This document shows positions 1 to 12,432 of a DNA stretch of 64,000 nucleotides, one piece after another (within the stretch, counting starts at the first letter, position 1; every line of letters starts with the position of its first letter). The stretch comes from Ridgeia piscesae. Its lineage: Eukaryota; Annelida; Polychaeta; Sabellida; Siboglinidae. The notes under the pieces are model-generated. The model did no database searches and was not told the DNA's origin. It saw only the letters and a program-made list of their open reading frames with translations. The position numbers were made by a program, and so were the translations under genes. The DNA lies in assembly GCA_025642075.2 (NCBI GenBank), contig JAODUO010000627.1, positions 74,501 through 138,500 of the forward strand, written 5' to 3'.

Positions 1-505
1 AGTAGACAGCAGTTGGCAAACGTTTTGTCCCGTTACAAATAGCTGTCTACTGGAAACCAGGCAACAGATTTGAGGAGTCAGAGTGGCAGGACAGATGCAG
101 TGTGTGGTCTGTACATGTTGCTGTCTGTCTATGCACCAGTTGTGAGTAGAAATACAGACACATAAGAGGAAGAGGAAGAGGAAGAGGAAGAGGAAGAGGA
201 AGGTGAAACAGCAATATTTGCGAAACGAGCTACACCAAAGGTGACGCCACATAAATTAAATGTTATAGAAAGTAAGAAATGCGTAGTAAAACTGAGGTTC
301 TGAAAGTGGAGACTGTCAACATACTATATGAGGACAGATGTTGGCAATGCGGCTGTGAATGTGAAACTACAAAGAGAAAGTGAAACTACAAAACAAAAGA
401 GAAACTACATAAACTGATCACAGTAAAATATGCCAATGTGAACACAGTGGATTCAAATTCTACGCACGCTGGAACAACGCTAACCAGAGTGAGGCTATAC
501 ACACT
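1..505 (+). other. Upstream flank and probable 5' UTR of the LRR-Ig gene
   Basis: No coding sequence is recognised here. A purine tract of about six AGAGGA units lies near 165-200. The ATG at 506 has A at -3 and G at +4, a good initiation context. No TATA box or splice acceptor was convincing, so the transcription start is unknown. Confidence 0.5.
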
Positions 506-2875
506 ATGGCTATGTGCTTGCAGTGCCACCTATGGGTGATAACCGGCATTCTACTGTGCTACCCAGTGACTGTCTCGCCGTCCCCGCGCTCTCTCTCTCC
601 GTCCCCATCCGACTGTCTCATTGTCACCATGCTCCGTCTCAAGCACGCCGAATGTCGCAACCGAAACCTCAAGGTCATACCCAATGACCTTGACATTGAC
701 ATCAAAGTGCTCAAGTTCAGTGACAACCAGCTGACATACCTCGGTATGGATGAGTTCCGCAACTACAAGTCACTACAGGAGATCTACTTGGCACGTAATC
801 GCATCGACGCGATCGCGCCCGACGCGTTCCGTGGACTCACTAATCTGCAGATCCTCGACCTGGAGGGTAACGAACTGACAACTGTCCCTGCACAGGCATT
901 CCAGTACGTCAGCACGATGCGTATTCTCAATATGCAGAACAACCCGATTCGGTACGTTGGTGCTGACGCGTTCCAACACCTGCGCAACATTGAGGAAGTA
1001 AACTTGGAGAACTGCTGGCTGGAGGGGCTGCATCCTGATGCCTTCACACACCTCAATCAGCTCAACGAGATCAACCTCGTCAACAACGAACTGAAGGGGC
1101 TCAGTGCGCAGATGGTGCTGCCACCTAGCTTGCATGTTTTGCGGCTGTATCGCAACCCGTGGCTGTGTGACTGTCGACTGCGTTGGTTGCGAGAGTGGAT
1201 ATCTACGACCACTGTCAACTGGGATTTTGCGCGTAACACACCGGTGTGCGCCGCGCCTGAAGTGGTGCACGGACGCAGTTGGAAGGACCTGCCAGTGTCA
1301 CAGTTCATGTGCGCCGCTAAGACCCTTGGGAACAGCAGTGTGTTTCTGACACAAATCAACATTGGTGAGAACATCACATTTGACTGTAATGTCTTCGGCG
1401 ATCCACAACCACGCGTCGTATGGACGCACGGGTCAAAGGTAATTGATCCAGATGCCGACGCGACAAAGTACATGGTGGTGGAGACAGGTGGCGCCACCGA
1501 TGTGCACAGTGCACTGACGTTGTGGTTGGTCGAGGTGGAGGACGCGGGTGTGTACAAGTGTGTAGCAGAGAACGAGGCCGGTGTCTCTTACATCACCTAC
1601 AGACTCGTAGTGACCGCATTGCCACTGTCATCAGACACTGGTTTCTCCCTGTTCCCACTGTCCACAATGATCATCGTTCTCATAGGAGCGACGGGAGCAG
1701 TCATTATTTTCCTGCTGGCTGCCATCATGATTTGCTGTTTGCGGCAGCGGGACCGTAAGCGACACAAGTACAAAGTGCGAGAGTACAAGTACACGACCGC
1801 TGTGAAGGCACCAAAGAAATGTGTGGAGAGCAAAGAGAACATAGACACAGAGGAAGACAGTGTCAAAGATGACACGCCTGTGTCACTGCCATCGACACAG
1901 CTCCTCCTGGGGGAGACACTCGACATTGAATCGATCACAGAGGACACGTCCGAATTCAAAATGAAAATATTCACATATGCCGAAACACCGAAAGAAAGCG
2001 AACATCGGAAAAAACAGGCTGCCATTGTGCATGGTGCGTATCCGACAACACAACGGACAGTTGCCAATCGATGTTGCGACAAGAGTAACGTTCTTCCAGT
2101 TGCTCCGGATTTAATCAGCCATGAGCCGCACTCCCCCTACATGCAGACGATGGAACTAATGAATAGTGTTGCTCCGAGCAGTGGCCAGAGGGCGCAAGAG
2201 AACAGGTACGTGACTTCAAGCGAACTGAAACCAGCGATAAAGCTCCACAACAGCGCCCTCTATCATTCCGCGGACAGCATCAACTCGGTGCTGTCACAAA
2301 ATGGTGAGCCCCGAAAAAGCAATGGTGTGACACGCAGCAGACACCCTGTCACGTTCTCAGATGACGTCCAGGTTCAGACGATCCCGGGAACATGTGAGTG
2401 CCGGACTATATCTCACCCCATACCCGGGCATGAGAGATCGCAATGTCGAAACCCTGTGTGCAATCGGGAAGATATCAGCAGCCGAACGTTGCCACGACAA
2501 CACAATGACTGCCTGCCATTGGGCGTCGGGGTTACCAATGGCAACGGGTGTGCCAGCCGAACAATGTACGATAACTCAGGCCATCAAGGGTGGGGTGCAG
2601 AACCCACTGACTCGCAAATACGTCCAACAGCTGTCATCACGGCGTCTCTTGTCAACAGCCTTGGGTGTATGCCCAAACTTTCGGGCATGCCCGGGCGGTC
2701 AAGTAGTCTGCAAAATGGAGCGTTGACGCTTGGACGGGCGAAGAAACCGTCGCTTCGAACATTTGCGTCGTCGTCGCTTGACGACATTCTGAGTCCACCG
2801 TTCCAGTGCGAGAACACAGTGCTGCCACATGGTGGCAATGTAAACAATAAGTCACAAAAGGACACTGTTGTGTGA
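506..2875 (+). CDS. Kekkon-like LRR-Ig single-pass transmembrane receptor, 789 aa, single exon
   Basis: Cell-surface protein with leucine-rich repeats and one immunoglobulin domain. A hydrophobic signal peptide covers residues 1-24. About six LRRs of 23-24 residues follow (67-208, pattern LxxLxLxxNxL). The LRR C-terminal cap has Cys 221, 223, 248 and 269, with the motif NPWLCDCRLRWL. The Ig C2-set domain has Cys 294 and 352, Trp 306 and DAGVYKC. A transmembrane helix spans about 386-412, followed by basic stop-transfer residues and a roughly 375-residue low-complexity cytoplasmic tail. The protein ends in DTVV, a class I PDZ-ligand pattern. The N-terminal LRR cap has only two cysteines (37 and 50), so it is degenerate. 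The domain order and intronless coding region match kekkon-type (LIG) proteins, some of which modulate receptor tyrosine kinases or BMP signalling in flies. The ligand here is unknown. LRRC24/LRRC4-like or Lingo-like relatives are alternatives. Confidence 0.9.
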   Translation: MAMCLQCHLWVITGILLCYPVTVSPSPRSLSPSPSDCLIVTMLRLKHAECRNRNLKVIPNDLDIDIKVLKFSDNQLTYLGMDEFRNYKSLQEIYLARNRIDAIAPDAFRGLTNLQILDLEGNELTTVPAQAFQYVSTMRILNMQNNPIRYVGADAFQHLRNIEEVNLENCWLEGLHPDAFTHLNQLNEINLVNNELKGLSAQMVLPPSLHVLRLYRNPWLCDCRLRWLREWISTTTVNWDFARNTPVCAAPEVVHGRSWKDLPVSQFMCAAKTLGNSSVFLTQINIGENITFDCNVFGDPQPRVVWTHGSKVIDPDADATKYMVVETGGATDVHSALTLWLVEVEDAGVYKCVAENEAGVSYITYRLVVTALPLSSDTGFSLFPLSTMIIVLIGATGAVIIFLLAAIMICCLRQRDRKRHKYKVREYKYTTAVKAPKKCVESKENIDTEEDSVKDDTPVSLPSTQLLLGETLDIESITEDTSEFKMKIFTYAETPKESEHRKKQAAIVHGAYPTTQRTVANRCCDKSNVLPVAPDLISHEPHSPYMQTMELMNSVAPSSGQRAQENRYVTSSELKPAIKLHNSALYHSADSINSVLSQNGEPRKSNGVTRSRHPVTFSDDVQVQTIPGTCECRTISHPIPGHERSQCRNPVCNREDISSRTLPRQHNDCLPLGVGVTNGNGCASRTMYDNSGHQGWGAEPTDSQIRPTAVITASLVNSLGCMPKLSGMPGRSSSLQNGALTLGRAKKPSLRTFASSSLDDILSPPFQCENTVLPHGGNVNNKSQKDTVV

Positions 2876-3110
2876 GGCCATGCGACACACTGAGGTTATA
2901 TTCTGTTCAACTGTCTGTGGTTGTTTAGGTGATGAGGGTGACGTTAGGATAGTGACCCATGGAATGGCATGTGGCTGGTTGCTCAAAGGACAGAGATGAC
3001 GTATTGATTTGTGGCAGGCAGAAATTGAGATAAATTACAGCATATGGAAGTTATTGACATGAAGAGAAAAACACATTGTCTTCACCCACAGACATGGATG
3101 TTATCATCAG

Positions 3111-3170
3111 AATAAAGTGCAATGTCAACAGCTTTATTCCAATTCTCATTGGATGAAACATTTCAATAAA
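3111..3170 (+). promoter_or_regulatory. Polyadenylation signals of the LRR-Ig gene
   Basis: Two AATAAA hexamers lie at 3111-3116 and 3165-3170, about 240 and 290 bp after the stop codon. They would give a short 3' UTR. Confidence 0.6.
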
Positions 3171-4560
3171 TGTACTTTGTCTATTGAGTGACATATACAA
3201 ATATATATTAACGTTAACCCCTAAAAAATCAGATTATAGTTCTTTCCTTCTGATAGAAAGGCAAATATTGCAAACTTTAAGACGGACAATTTATACACTC
3301 TATAAAGACTAATGTCAATGAGAGGAATGCGTGAGAGAACGTAAATAAAACCACTTATCAACGTTATCCCACACAGAAAGCTACAAACACAAAGTATGTT
3401 TGTGGGTGCTGACATAGTACAGATTCACTGGCAAGATCTTGCACTGTATTTTCGCTGTTTTCTTATAGGCATCAAAGGCTTAATTGATGGAAGAGGATGA
3501 CAAAAAAGTTAAACTTACCATGTTATTATGTTGACAGACGACGCGTCCCGCACCTTTCATGTGTATCACAAAGGTTATTATCCTAAAGCACTGAATAATT
3601 TATATCTCCACCACTGCAACTGTTTATGTGGGCCTTGTTTAGAAGTTTTTATAATACACTGAGAACAAATTGCTCTTGAAAACCCTTATTTTAAATTTAC
3701 GGTTAAATTTAATCACAATGATCATATTTAACTGCATTTTTTTGCAATATTATATGATTTGTATGAAATCTAAACCAAAAACGTAATGTCAGTGTCTACA
3801 TTTATGTGATACTCATCATGACAATAAAACAAATGTTTTTAATGTTTTAAATCAATGACTCTCACTACTAATTGTGAAGTACCTGTGTTCCAATTATTTC
3901 ATTTTCTTCTTTAGGATTGCTTTAATAATGAACAATGAATCATAACCTGCCTACGGGAACGTAGTCGTTAAACAAACCAGTCCGTCCAGAAAGATGGCAA
4001 CACAATCCATCAATAGCCACTAGTAGAAATAACGGGCTTATAAGGGTCTTACGGAACTGAGGCTTTGACCTTCAACGTAAGGCGCAAACTGACAAGTGCA
4101 ACATCAATTTGTGTCGGCCACAAGGTCAAGTTATCTCATCCACATTCGTACTACAATTTTATCTTGTACAAACACTGGTGCACTTTCGGAACTCATTAAT
4201 TATGTTCGCTGTTGATTTATAAAATGAATCTATTTATTATGTTATGTACATGTTACATGTAGTCTAGGTTAAGTTTTGTTTATGTAGACCAATGTTTGAA
4301 TGTCCATGAAGTACTAAATAAAATGTCTGCCATGACAAGGCAAGCTATTAAAGGAAAAGTTTCGTTGTTGCTATTTTGCACGATGTAAGAAATACTTCAG
4401 AAAGAGCTAACTAACAAGCACACATATACATAACTATTTATGATGACACAACTAGTAATGCTGCACTAACAGAACATATTTTATTTGTTGTGTCATTCAA
4501 TGACAATTCCAGTCTAATTATTTCCAGAAAATCTAACAGGACCCATTCAAATTATACACA
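3171..4560. other. AT-rich intergenic sequence, nothing recognised
   Basis: No supported gene, RNA or element was seen between the LRR-Ig 3' UTR and the first minisatellite. Confidence 0.5.
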
Positions 4561-4567
4561 GCTCACC

Positions 4568-4808
4568 CAGATGGTCCCCATGGAAGTATATCCAGTGGAC
4601 CCAATATGGTCCCCATGAAAGTATGCCCAGAGGACCCAGGACAGTCCCCATGAAAGTATATCCAGTGGATCCAGGATGGTCCCCATGAAAGTATATCCAG
4701 TGTATCCACTATCCAGGATGGTCCCCATGAAAGTATATCCATTGGGCACAGGATGGTCCCCATGGAAGTATATCCATTGGGCCCAGGACGGTCCCCATGA
4801 AAGTATTG
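4568..4808 (+). repeat. 35-bp minisatellite, about 7 copies
   Basis: The units carry the core ggtccccatgaaagtatat and are spaced 35 bp apart, with one longer unit near 4690-4730. Copies are moderately diverged. Open frames here are repeat by-products. Confidence 0.9.
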
Positions 4809-4999
4809 GGTTCTGCTTTAATAACAACTAACTGCATTTAGCTACTGCTTTGAACAATGTAGCACCTTTAGTTTAGCTGACTGGAAAATATTGCATTACC
4901 AAGAACATGAAAATATGTTTCAGCATTTGAGATATTTAAATATGTCTGAGGAAATTAATTATTTTACTACAACACTTGTTCTTTCGAAATTTGGCGGCA

Positions 5000-5385
5000 T
5001 AGAACACATAGTGTCAACAACACCCCTTTGATCGAGCATAGAACAAATAGTGTCAACAACACCACTTTGATCCGGCATAGAACAAATAGTGTCAACAACA
5101 CCCCTTTGACCCGGCATAGAACAAATAGTGCCAACAACACCCCTTTGATCCGGCATAGAACAAATAGTGTCAACAACACCCCTTTGACCCGGCATAGAAC
5201 AAATAGTGTCAACAACATAACTTTGATCTGGCATAGAACAAATAGTGTCAACAACACCCCTTTGACCCGGCATAGAACAAATACAGTCAATAACATAACT
5301 TTGACCCGGCATAGAACAAATAGAGTCAACAATATAACTTTGATCCGGCATAGAACAAAAGTGTCAACAACACAACTGTGACCCA
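5000..5385 (+). repeat. 39-bp minisatellite, about 10 copies
   Basis: The unit contains cggcatagaacaaatagtg followed by tcaacaacacccctttgatc. The 39-bp length keeps three frames open on both strands. Confidence 0.93.
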
Positions 5386-6460
5386 GCACATGATTGAGCT
5401 GTGTCGATGCAGTTATGCACTCATGGACTTGGTCCAAGTGTCTGTCTCCCTGGAAGATGAAGATGAAGATGCTCCAGGCCAGCGGTGATGGGGCAGCCTT
5501 CCTCGTCTGTTTCCTAACTGTGCAAAAAACTGTGCATTGCTAAAATAACATCGGCTGATTTATTCAGAGCAGTAGTTCTTCTATGTATTTCGGTTCTACA
5601 TTCTGCTGCTGAAAATAACATCTAAGGCAGCATGCACACATTCGCATGTGTCTGTGCACTCGTGAGAGAAAATGAACTCTGAAGTAAGTAGCTGGTTCTT
5701 CAATGCACTATTTATATTCGGTATGTTGCAAGATGTCGACGGTTTAAGTCCCTCGGTTGTATTTACATAGCTCCGTTTGTGATCGAGGAATGAGACCCAT
5801 GGTAATGCCAGCGCCATCTGTCAGGCGGCGAATACCGATCCGTTGTCTGATGTGTCGGTGATACTAAGTGAAATGGCCAATTCGTCTGACAGTCTCAAAT
5901 GCCACAAGTTGCCTTGATGTGATAAACAATTGAGTTGTTTGCATTTGTATATATTTTATACAATTTTATACAAACAATGTCTACTTGCCTAGATACATGT
6001 GAGCATGAATGCATGTACTTGTGTATGCCGATGCATGCATCCCTGTCTACCTTCACACACCCACATGCTATCACAGTTAGCGGTGCTATAATTACTTTTA
6101 TTAAATTACCAACACAAGACAGTTCTGCTTTATGAATCTGTGCTCAACACAAATATTCCTGAACAAAACATAAAAATATTACCACAGTTCTAACCCTAAT
6201 GGTTGACCCGACATGAGTCAAATATTTCACACACAAAATGTCCAAATTGTCTATTGCTTTCAGAATAGTAAACGCCAGGTGTAGACTGAACAGCAGCGGT
6301 AGGCAGGGCTAACAGCAAGTTCCTGGAGTATGCCCTTTTAAGCTGAATACAATTGTGTCTGTTTTCCACAATCAAGACTGGCAAAAGTCAGAAAGTGGGA
6401 TGAAGTACAAATTATTCCACTGAAGTACAAATTATTCCACACGCTTATTGTGTAAAACAC
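5386..6460. other. Unique intergenic sequence
   Basis: No gene is supported. A short GAAGAT repeat lies near 5454-5475, and the rest is AT-rich unique sequence. Short open frames here lack recognisable domains. Confidence 0.4.
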
Positions 6461-6466
6461 AATGGG

Positions 6467-9450
6467 TAGTCAAACCAACAGGTCCCGTGCCCGAAGTCAA
6501 ACCAACAGGTCACGTGCCCCAAGTCAAACCAACAGGTCACGTGCCCCAAGTCAAACCAACAGGTCACGTGCCCCAAGTCAAACCAACAGGTCCCGTGCCC
6601 CAAGTCAAACCAACAGGTCCCGTATCCCAAGTCAAACCAACAGGTCCCGTACCCAAGTCAAACCAACAGGTCCCGTGCCCCAAGTCAAACCAACAGGTCC
6701 CGTGCCCCAAGTCAAACCAACAGGTCCCGTGCCCCAAGTCAAACCAACAGGTCCCGTACCCAAGTCAAACCAAAAGGTCCTGTACCCTATGTCAAACCAA
6801 CAGGTCCCGTGCCCCAAGTCAAACCAACAGTCCCGTATCCCAAGTCAAACCAACAGGTCCCGTATCCCAAGTCAAACCAAAAGGTCCTGTAACCAACAGG
6901 TCCCGTGCCCCAAGTCAACCAACAGGTCCCGTACCCAAGTCAAACCAACAGGTCCCGTATCCCAAGTCAAACCAACAGGTCCCGTGCCCCAAGTCAAACC
7001 AACAGGTCCCGTATCCCAAGTCAAACCAAAAGGTCCTGTACCCTATGTCAAACCAACAGGTCCCGTGCCCCAAGTCAAACCAACAGGTCCCGTATCCCAA
7101 GTCAAACCAACAGGTCCCGTATCCCAAGTCAAACCAACAGGTCCCGTATCCCAAGTCAAACCAACAGGTCCTGTACCCTATGTCAAACCAACAGGTCCCG
7201 TGCCCCAAGTCAAACCAACAGATCCCGTATCCCAAGTCAAACCAACAGGTCCCTCCCAAGTCAAACCAACAGTCCGACCCAAGTCAAACCAACAGGTCCC
7301 GTATCCCAAGTCAAACCAACAGGTCCCGTGCCCCAAGTCAAACCAACAGTCCCGTCCAAGTCAAACCAACAGTCCCTCCCAAGTCAAACCAACAGGTCCC
7401 GTGCCCCAAGTCAAACCAACAGGTCCCGTGCCCCAAGTCAAACCAACAGGTCCCGTATCCCAAGTCAAACCAACAGGTCCCGTGCCCCAAGTCAAACCAA
7501 CAGGTCCCGTGCCAAGTCCCAAGGGCTAAGAACCAACAGGTCCCGTGCCCCAAGTCAAACCAACAGGTCCCGTATCCCAAGTCAAACCAACAGGTCCCGT
7601 CCCAAGTCAAACCAACAGGTCCCGTGCCCCAAGTCAAACCAACAGGTCCCGTATCCCAAGTCAAACCAACAGGTCCCGTGCCCCAAGTCAAACCAACAGG
7701 TCCCGTATCCCAAGTCAAACCAACAGGTCCCGTACCCAAGTCAAACCAACAGGTCCCGTGCCCCAAGTCAAACCAACAGGTCCCGTATCCCAAGTCAAAC
7801 CAACAGGTCCCGTGCCCCAAGTCAAACCAACAGGTCCCGTACCCAAGTCAAACCAACAGGTCCCGTGCCCCAAGTCAAACCAACAGGTCCCGTATCCCAA
7901 GTCAAACCAACAGGTCCCGTGCCCAAGTCAAACCAACAGGTCCCGTGCCCCAAGTCAAACCAACAGGTCCCGTGCCCCAAGTCAAACCAACAGGTCCCGT
8001 GCCCCAAGTCAAACCAACAGGTCCCGTATCCCAAGTCAAACCAAAAGGTCCTGTACCCTATGTCAAACCAACAGGTCCCGTGCCCCAAGTCAAACCAACA
8101 GGTCCCGTATCCCAAGTCAAACCAACAGGTCCCGTATCCCAAGTCAAACCAACAGGTCCCGTACCCCAAGTCAAACCAACAGGTCCCGTACCCAAGTCAA
8201 ACCAACAGGTCCCGTGCCCCAAGTCAAACCAACAGGTCCCGTGCCCCAAGTCAAACCAACAGGTCCCGTATCCCAAGTCAAACCAACAGGTCCCGTACCC
8301 AAGTCAAACCAACAGGTCCCGTGCCCCAAGTCAAACCAACAGGTCCCGTGCCCCAAGTCAAACCAACAGGTCCCGTGCCCCAAGTCAAACCAACAGGTCC
8401 CGTGCCCAAGTCAAACCAACAGGTCCTGTACCCAAGTCAAACCAACAGGTCCCGTGCCCCAAGTCAAACCAACAGGTCCCGTATCCCAAGTCAAACCAAC
8501 AGGTCCCGTACCCCAAGTCAAACCAACAGGTCCCGTCCATCAACCAAAGTCAAACCAACAGGTCCCGTCCCAAGTCAAACCAACAGGTCCCGTATCCCAA
8601 GTCAAACCAACAGGTCCCATGCCCCAAGTCAAACCAACAGGTCCCGTATCCCAAGTCAAACCAAACAGGCGTCCCAAGTCAAACCAACAGTCCCTCCCAA
8701 GTCAAACCAACAGGTCCCGTGCCCCAAGTCAAACCAACAGGTCCCGTACAACCCGTTTCCCCAAGTCAAACCAACAGGTCCCGTATCCCAAGTCAAACCA
8801 ACAGGTCCGTGCCCCAAGTCAAACCAACAGGTCCCGTGTCCAAGTCAAACCAACAGGTCCCGTTCCAAGTCAAACCAACAGGTCCGTGCCAAGTCAAACC
8901 AACAGGTCCGTATCCCAGTCAAACCAACAGGTCCGTGCCCCAAGTCAAACCAACAGGTCCCGTATCCCAAGTCAAACCAACAGGTCCCGTATCCCAAGTC
9001 AAACCAACAGGTCCCGTGCCCCAAGTCAAACCAACAGGTCCCGTATCCCAAGTCAAACCAACAGGTCCCGTGCCCCAAGTCAAACCACATCCCACCAATC
9101 ACCACAGGTCCCTCTCCCAAGTCAAACCCTAGTCAACAAAAGGTCCCATGCCCCAAGTCAAACCAACAGGTCCCGTATCCCAAGTCAAACCAACAGGTCC
9201 CGTGCCCCAAGTCAAACCAACAGGTCCCGTACCCAAGTCAAACCAACAGGTCCCGTAACCCAAGTCAAACCAACAGGTCCCGTCCCCAAGTCAAACCAAC
9301 AGGTCCCGTATCCCAAGTCAAACCAACAGGTCCCGTGCCCCAAGTCAAACCAACAGGTCCCATGCCCCAAGTCAAACCAAAGGTCCGTACCATCAAACCA
9401 ACAGGTCCCGTCCCAAGTCAAACCAACATCCCCAAGCACCAACAGGTCCA
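6467..9450 (+). repeat. 27-bp minisatellite, about 110 copies
   Basis: The unit is built on aagtcaaaccaacaggtccc followed by gtgcccc, gtatccc or gtaccc (26-27 bp). Because 27 is divisible by three, frames of several hundred codons stay open on both strands, with proline-rich peptides on plus and Cys/Trp-rich peptides on minus. They have no flanking gene structure. Variant units with 1-3 base deletions concentrate at about 8500-9400. Confidence 0.97.
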
Positions 9451-9870
9451 CCCCAACAAACCAATCCCACCAGCCTCCAACCACCAACCACCACCAATGC
9501 ACCACCAGCCTCCAACCACCAACCACCACCAATGCACCACCAGCCTCCAACCACCAACCACCACCAATGCACCACCAGCCTCCAACCACCAACCACCACC
9601 AATGCACCACCAGCCTCCAACCACCAACCACCACCAATGCACCACCAGCCTCCAACCACCAACCACAACCAATGCACCACCAGCCTCCAACCACCAACCA
9701 CACAATGCACCACCAGCCTCCAACCACCAACCACCACCAATGCACCACCAGCCTCCAACCACCAACCACAACCAATGCACCACCAGCCTCCAACCACCAA
9801 CCACAACCAATGCACCACCAGCCTCCAACCACCAACTACCACCAATGCACCACCAACCACCCAACGGACA
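9450..9870 (+). repeat. 35-bp C/A-rich minisatellite, about 12 copies
   Basis: The unit contains caccaccagcctccaacc and is spaced 35 bp apart. It abuts the preceding 27-bp array with almost no unique DNA between, although the two units are unrelated. The plus strand contains almost no G. Confidence 0.95.
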
Positions 9871-11265
9871 CATAGGTCTAAATTAAATATGATGCGCCTG
9901 ACAGATTACAGTGTATGTCTGTATGTCCGCCACAGCCGCGTGTAGATATCATTAGCTGACTACTCGCTGCGACTACAACGGCTGCAAGGGCTTCGCTCAA
10001 TGGCTAGTCTAACTGTCCCCCTCCAGCAATAAATCTCGAGTCTTCCCGTGAGTGTTGAGTGAGGCAGCTATGAATGGAGCGGTTTCTTTAACGGATGTCA
10101 CGGGCGTGGAAACTGGAATGCGTTGAATATTTTATAATTTAATTTAGGCTGTTTTTTAAAGAGAAATCTCAATACAATCACATCATTGGTTGAAGTGATA
10201 AGCTGAAATTGACGAGATACAAGCATCACGCATGCACACATGACTGAAGCAGGCATGCTTTTGCTTGCAAAAAAACATGTTAATGTACACACAATGCATG
10301 TATACATGTTTTTATTTATTACAGACACAAAAACATATTGCGTGTACACAGGCATGTACACAGGCAGGACACACACAAATGTACACATGCGTACACACAA
10401 AACACTGTATACACTCATCAAGAAACGCACATTCATTGTACACATCGGCACAAATACAGAACTTATTTACTACTAACAAAAGTAATTCAAAGGAACTTTA
10501 ATTTAAAAATATATTTACAGTATATTTGCTTGAATACATTTTATAACTTTTCAGAATCTTAAAGTAGACATTTCTGAGTGTGCATTACCTCTTTCACATA
10601 TACACAACATATGTGTGCACATTCCAGCACTAATATATCACTTCCACAAAAAAACATAATCTTTTGGCAAAAACAGATCTTAAATCTAACTTACTATCAC
10701 ACACAAAATAGCCTTCTCGCAAGGTCATAGTTCATGCATACTCAGGGTCGTGCGTCGACTTTGCCATGGTAAACATGTTATATTTCTATAACCTCATCTA
10801 AAGGTGCAAAATGAAAACTAAATGAAACACTAACACAATTGTTTACAACAACTGCAGCAAAAATTGCTTAACACTCCCTGTGCATCAAATCTGCAGCATA
10901 TAAAGTAGACCCAGGAGACACAGCCACCAGGTACTTCCTGTAAGGAATTCTAGGATCCAGTGAAATATTGATCATCATCACATCAAAGCCTCAATAAGGA
11001 TTAATGTTATTTTTGTCTAATGACTGTCTAACAGGACTTGTTCTTCTCCAGATTTATCCACAGTTAACTTCAGAAGGGCAAGTGCATTTTACTTGTGCAA
11101 GGAAACATTAAATGTTGTGTATTCCTGCAGTAAGCTTTAACGGTATTATCAATTCAAAAGAAAACTAATACTTATATACCATATGGAATATCAACTGAAA
11201 TTATTGAAAATATGTATAAAATACACTGATTCAACATTTGGCACAAAGCATCAAACACATCGCCA
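9871..11265. other. Unique intergenic sequence with CA-rich stretches
   Basis: No gene is recognised. The stretch 10270-10450 is rich in ACA/TGTACA motifs. Nothing else is supported. Confidence 0.4.
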
Positions 11266-11267
11266 AA

Positions 11268-12432
11268 GTACAACCATCACCATTTTAAGTACAACCGCCA
11301 TGGTACAACCGTCACGTTACAACCGCCACGTTACAACCGCCAAGGTACAACCGCCACGGTACAACCGCCACGTTACAACTGCCACGTTACAACCGCCACG
11401 GTACAACCGCCACGTTACAACCGCCACGTTACAACCGCCAAGGTACAACCGCCACGGTACAACCGCCACGGTACAACTACCACAGTACAACTACCACGGT
11501 ACAACCGCCACGGTACAACTATCACAGGTACAACTACCACGGTACAACTACCAAGGTACAACTACCAAGGTACAACTGCCAAGGTACAACTACCAAGGTA
11601 CAACTACCAAGGTACAACTACCAAGGTACAACTGCCACGGTACAACTGCCACGGTACAACTACCAAGGTACAACTACCAAGGTACAACTGCCACGGTACA
11701 ACTATCACAGTACAACTACCACGGTACAACTACCAAGGTACAACTACCAAGGTACAACTGCCACGGTACAACTGCCACGGTACAACTACCAAGGTACAAC
11801 TACCAAGGTACAACTACCAAGGTACAACTGCCAAGGTACAACTGCCACGGTACAACTACCAAGGTACAACTACCAAGGTACAACTACCAAGGTACAACTG
11901 CCAAGGTACAACTGCCACGGTACAACTACCACGGTACAACTCCAGGTACAACTACCAAGGTACAACTACCAAGGTACAACTACCAAGGTACAACTGCCAA
12001 GGTACAACTGCCACGGTACAACTGCCACGGTACAACTGCCACGGTACAACTACCACGGTACAACTACCACGGTACAACTACCACGGTACAACTGCCACGG
12101 TACAACTACCAAGGTACAACTGCCACGGTACAACTGCCACGGTACAACTGCCAGGTACAACTACCAAGGTACAACTACCAAGGTACAACTACCAAGGTAC
12201 AACTGCCACGGTACAACTACCACGGTACAACTGCCACGGTACAACTGCCACGGTACAACTGCCACGGTACAACTGCCACGGTACAACTGCCACGGTACAA
12301 CTGCCACGGTACAACTGCCACGGTACAACTACCACGGTACAACTGCCACGGTACAACTGCCACGGTACAACTGCCACGGTACAACTGCCACGGTACAACT
12401 GCCACGGTACAACTGCCACGGTACAACCATCA
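11268..12432 (+). repeat. 14-bp minisatellite, about 80 copies
   Basis: The unit is ggtacaactgccac, with variants ending taccaa, taccac or accgcc. Three units make 42 bp, so the frame returns every third unit and a long open frame results. A GTAC palindrome lies in every unit. Confidence 0.96.

Noticed and set aside
6448..9886. Open frames of 300-990 codons with Pro/Lys or Cys/Trp repeats
   Set aside because: They arise from a 27-bp unit without stops, are open on both strands and several frames at once, and have no leader, splice sites or domain.
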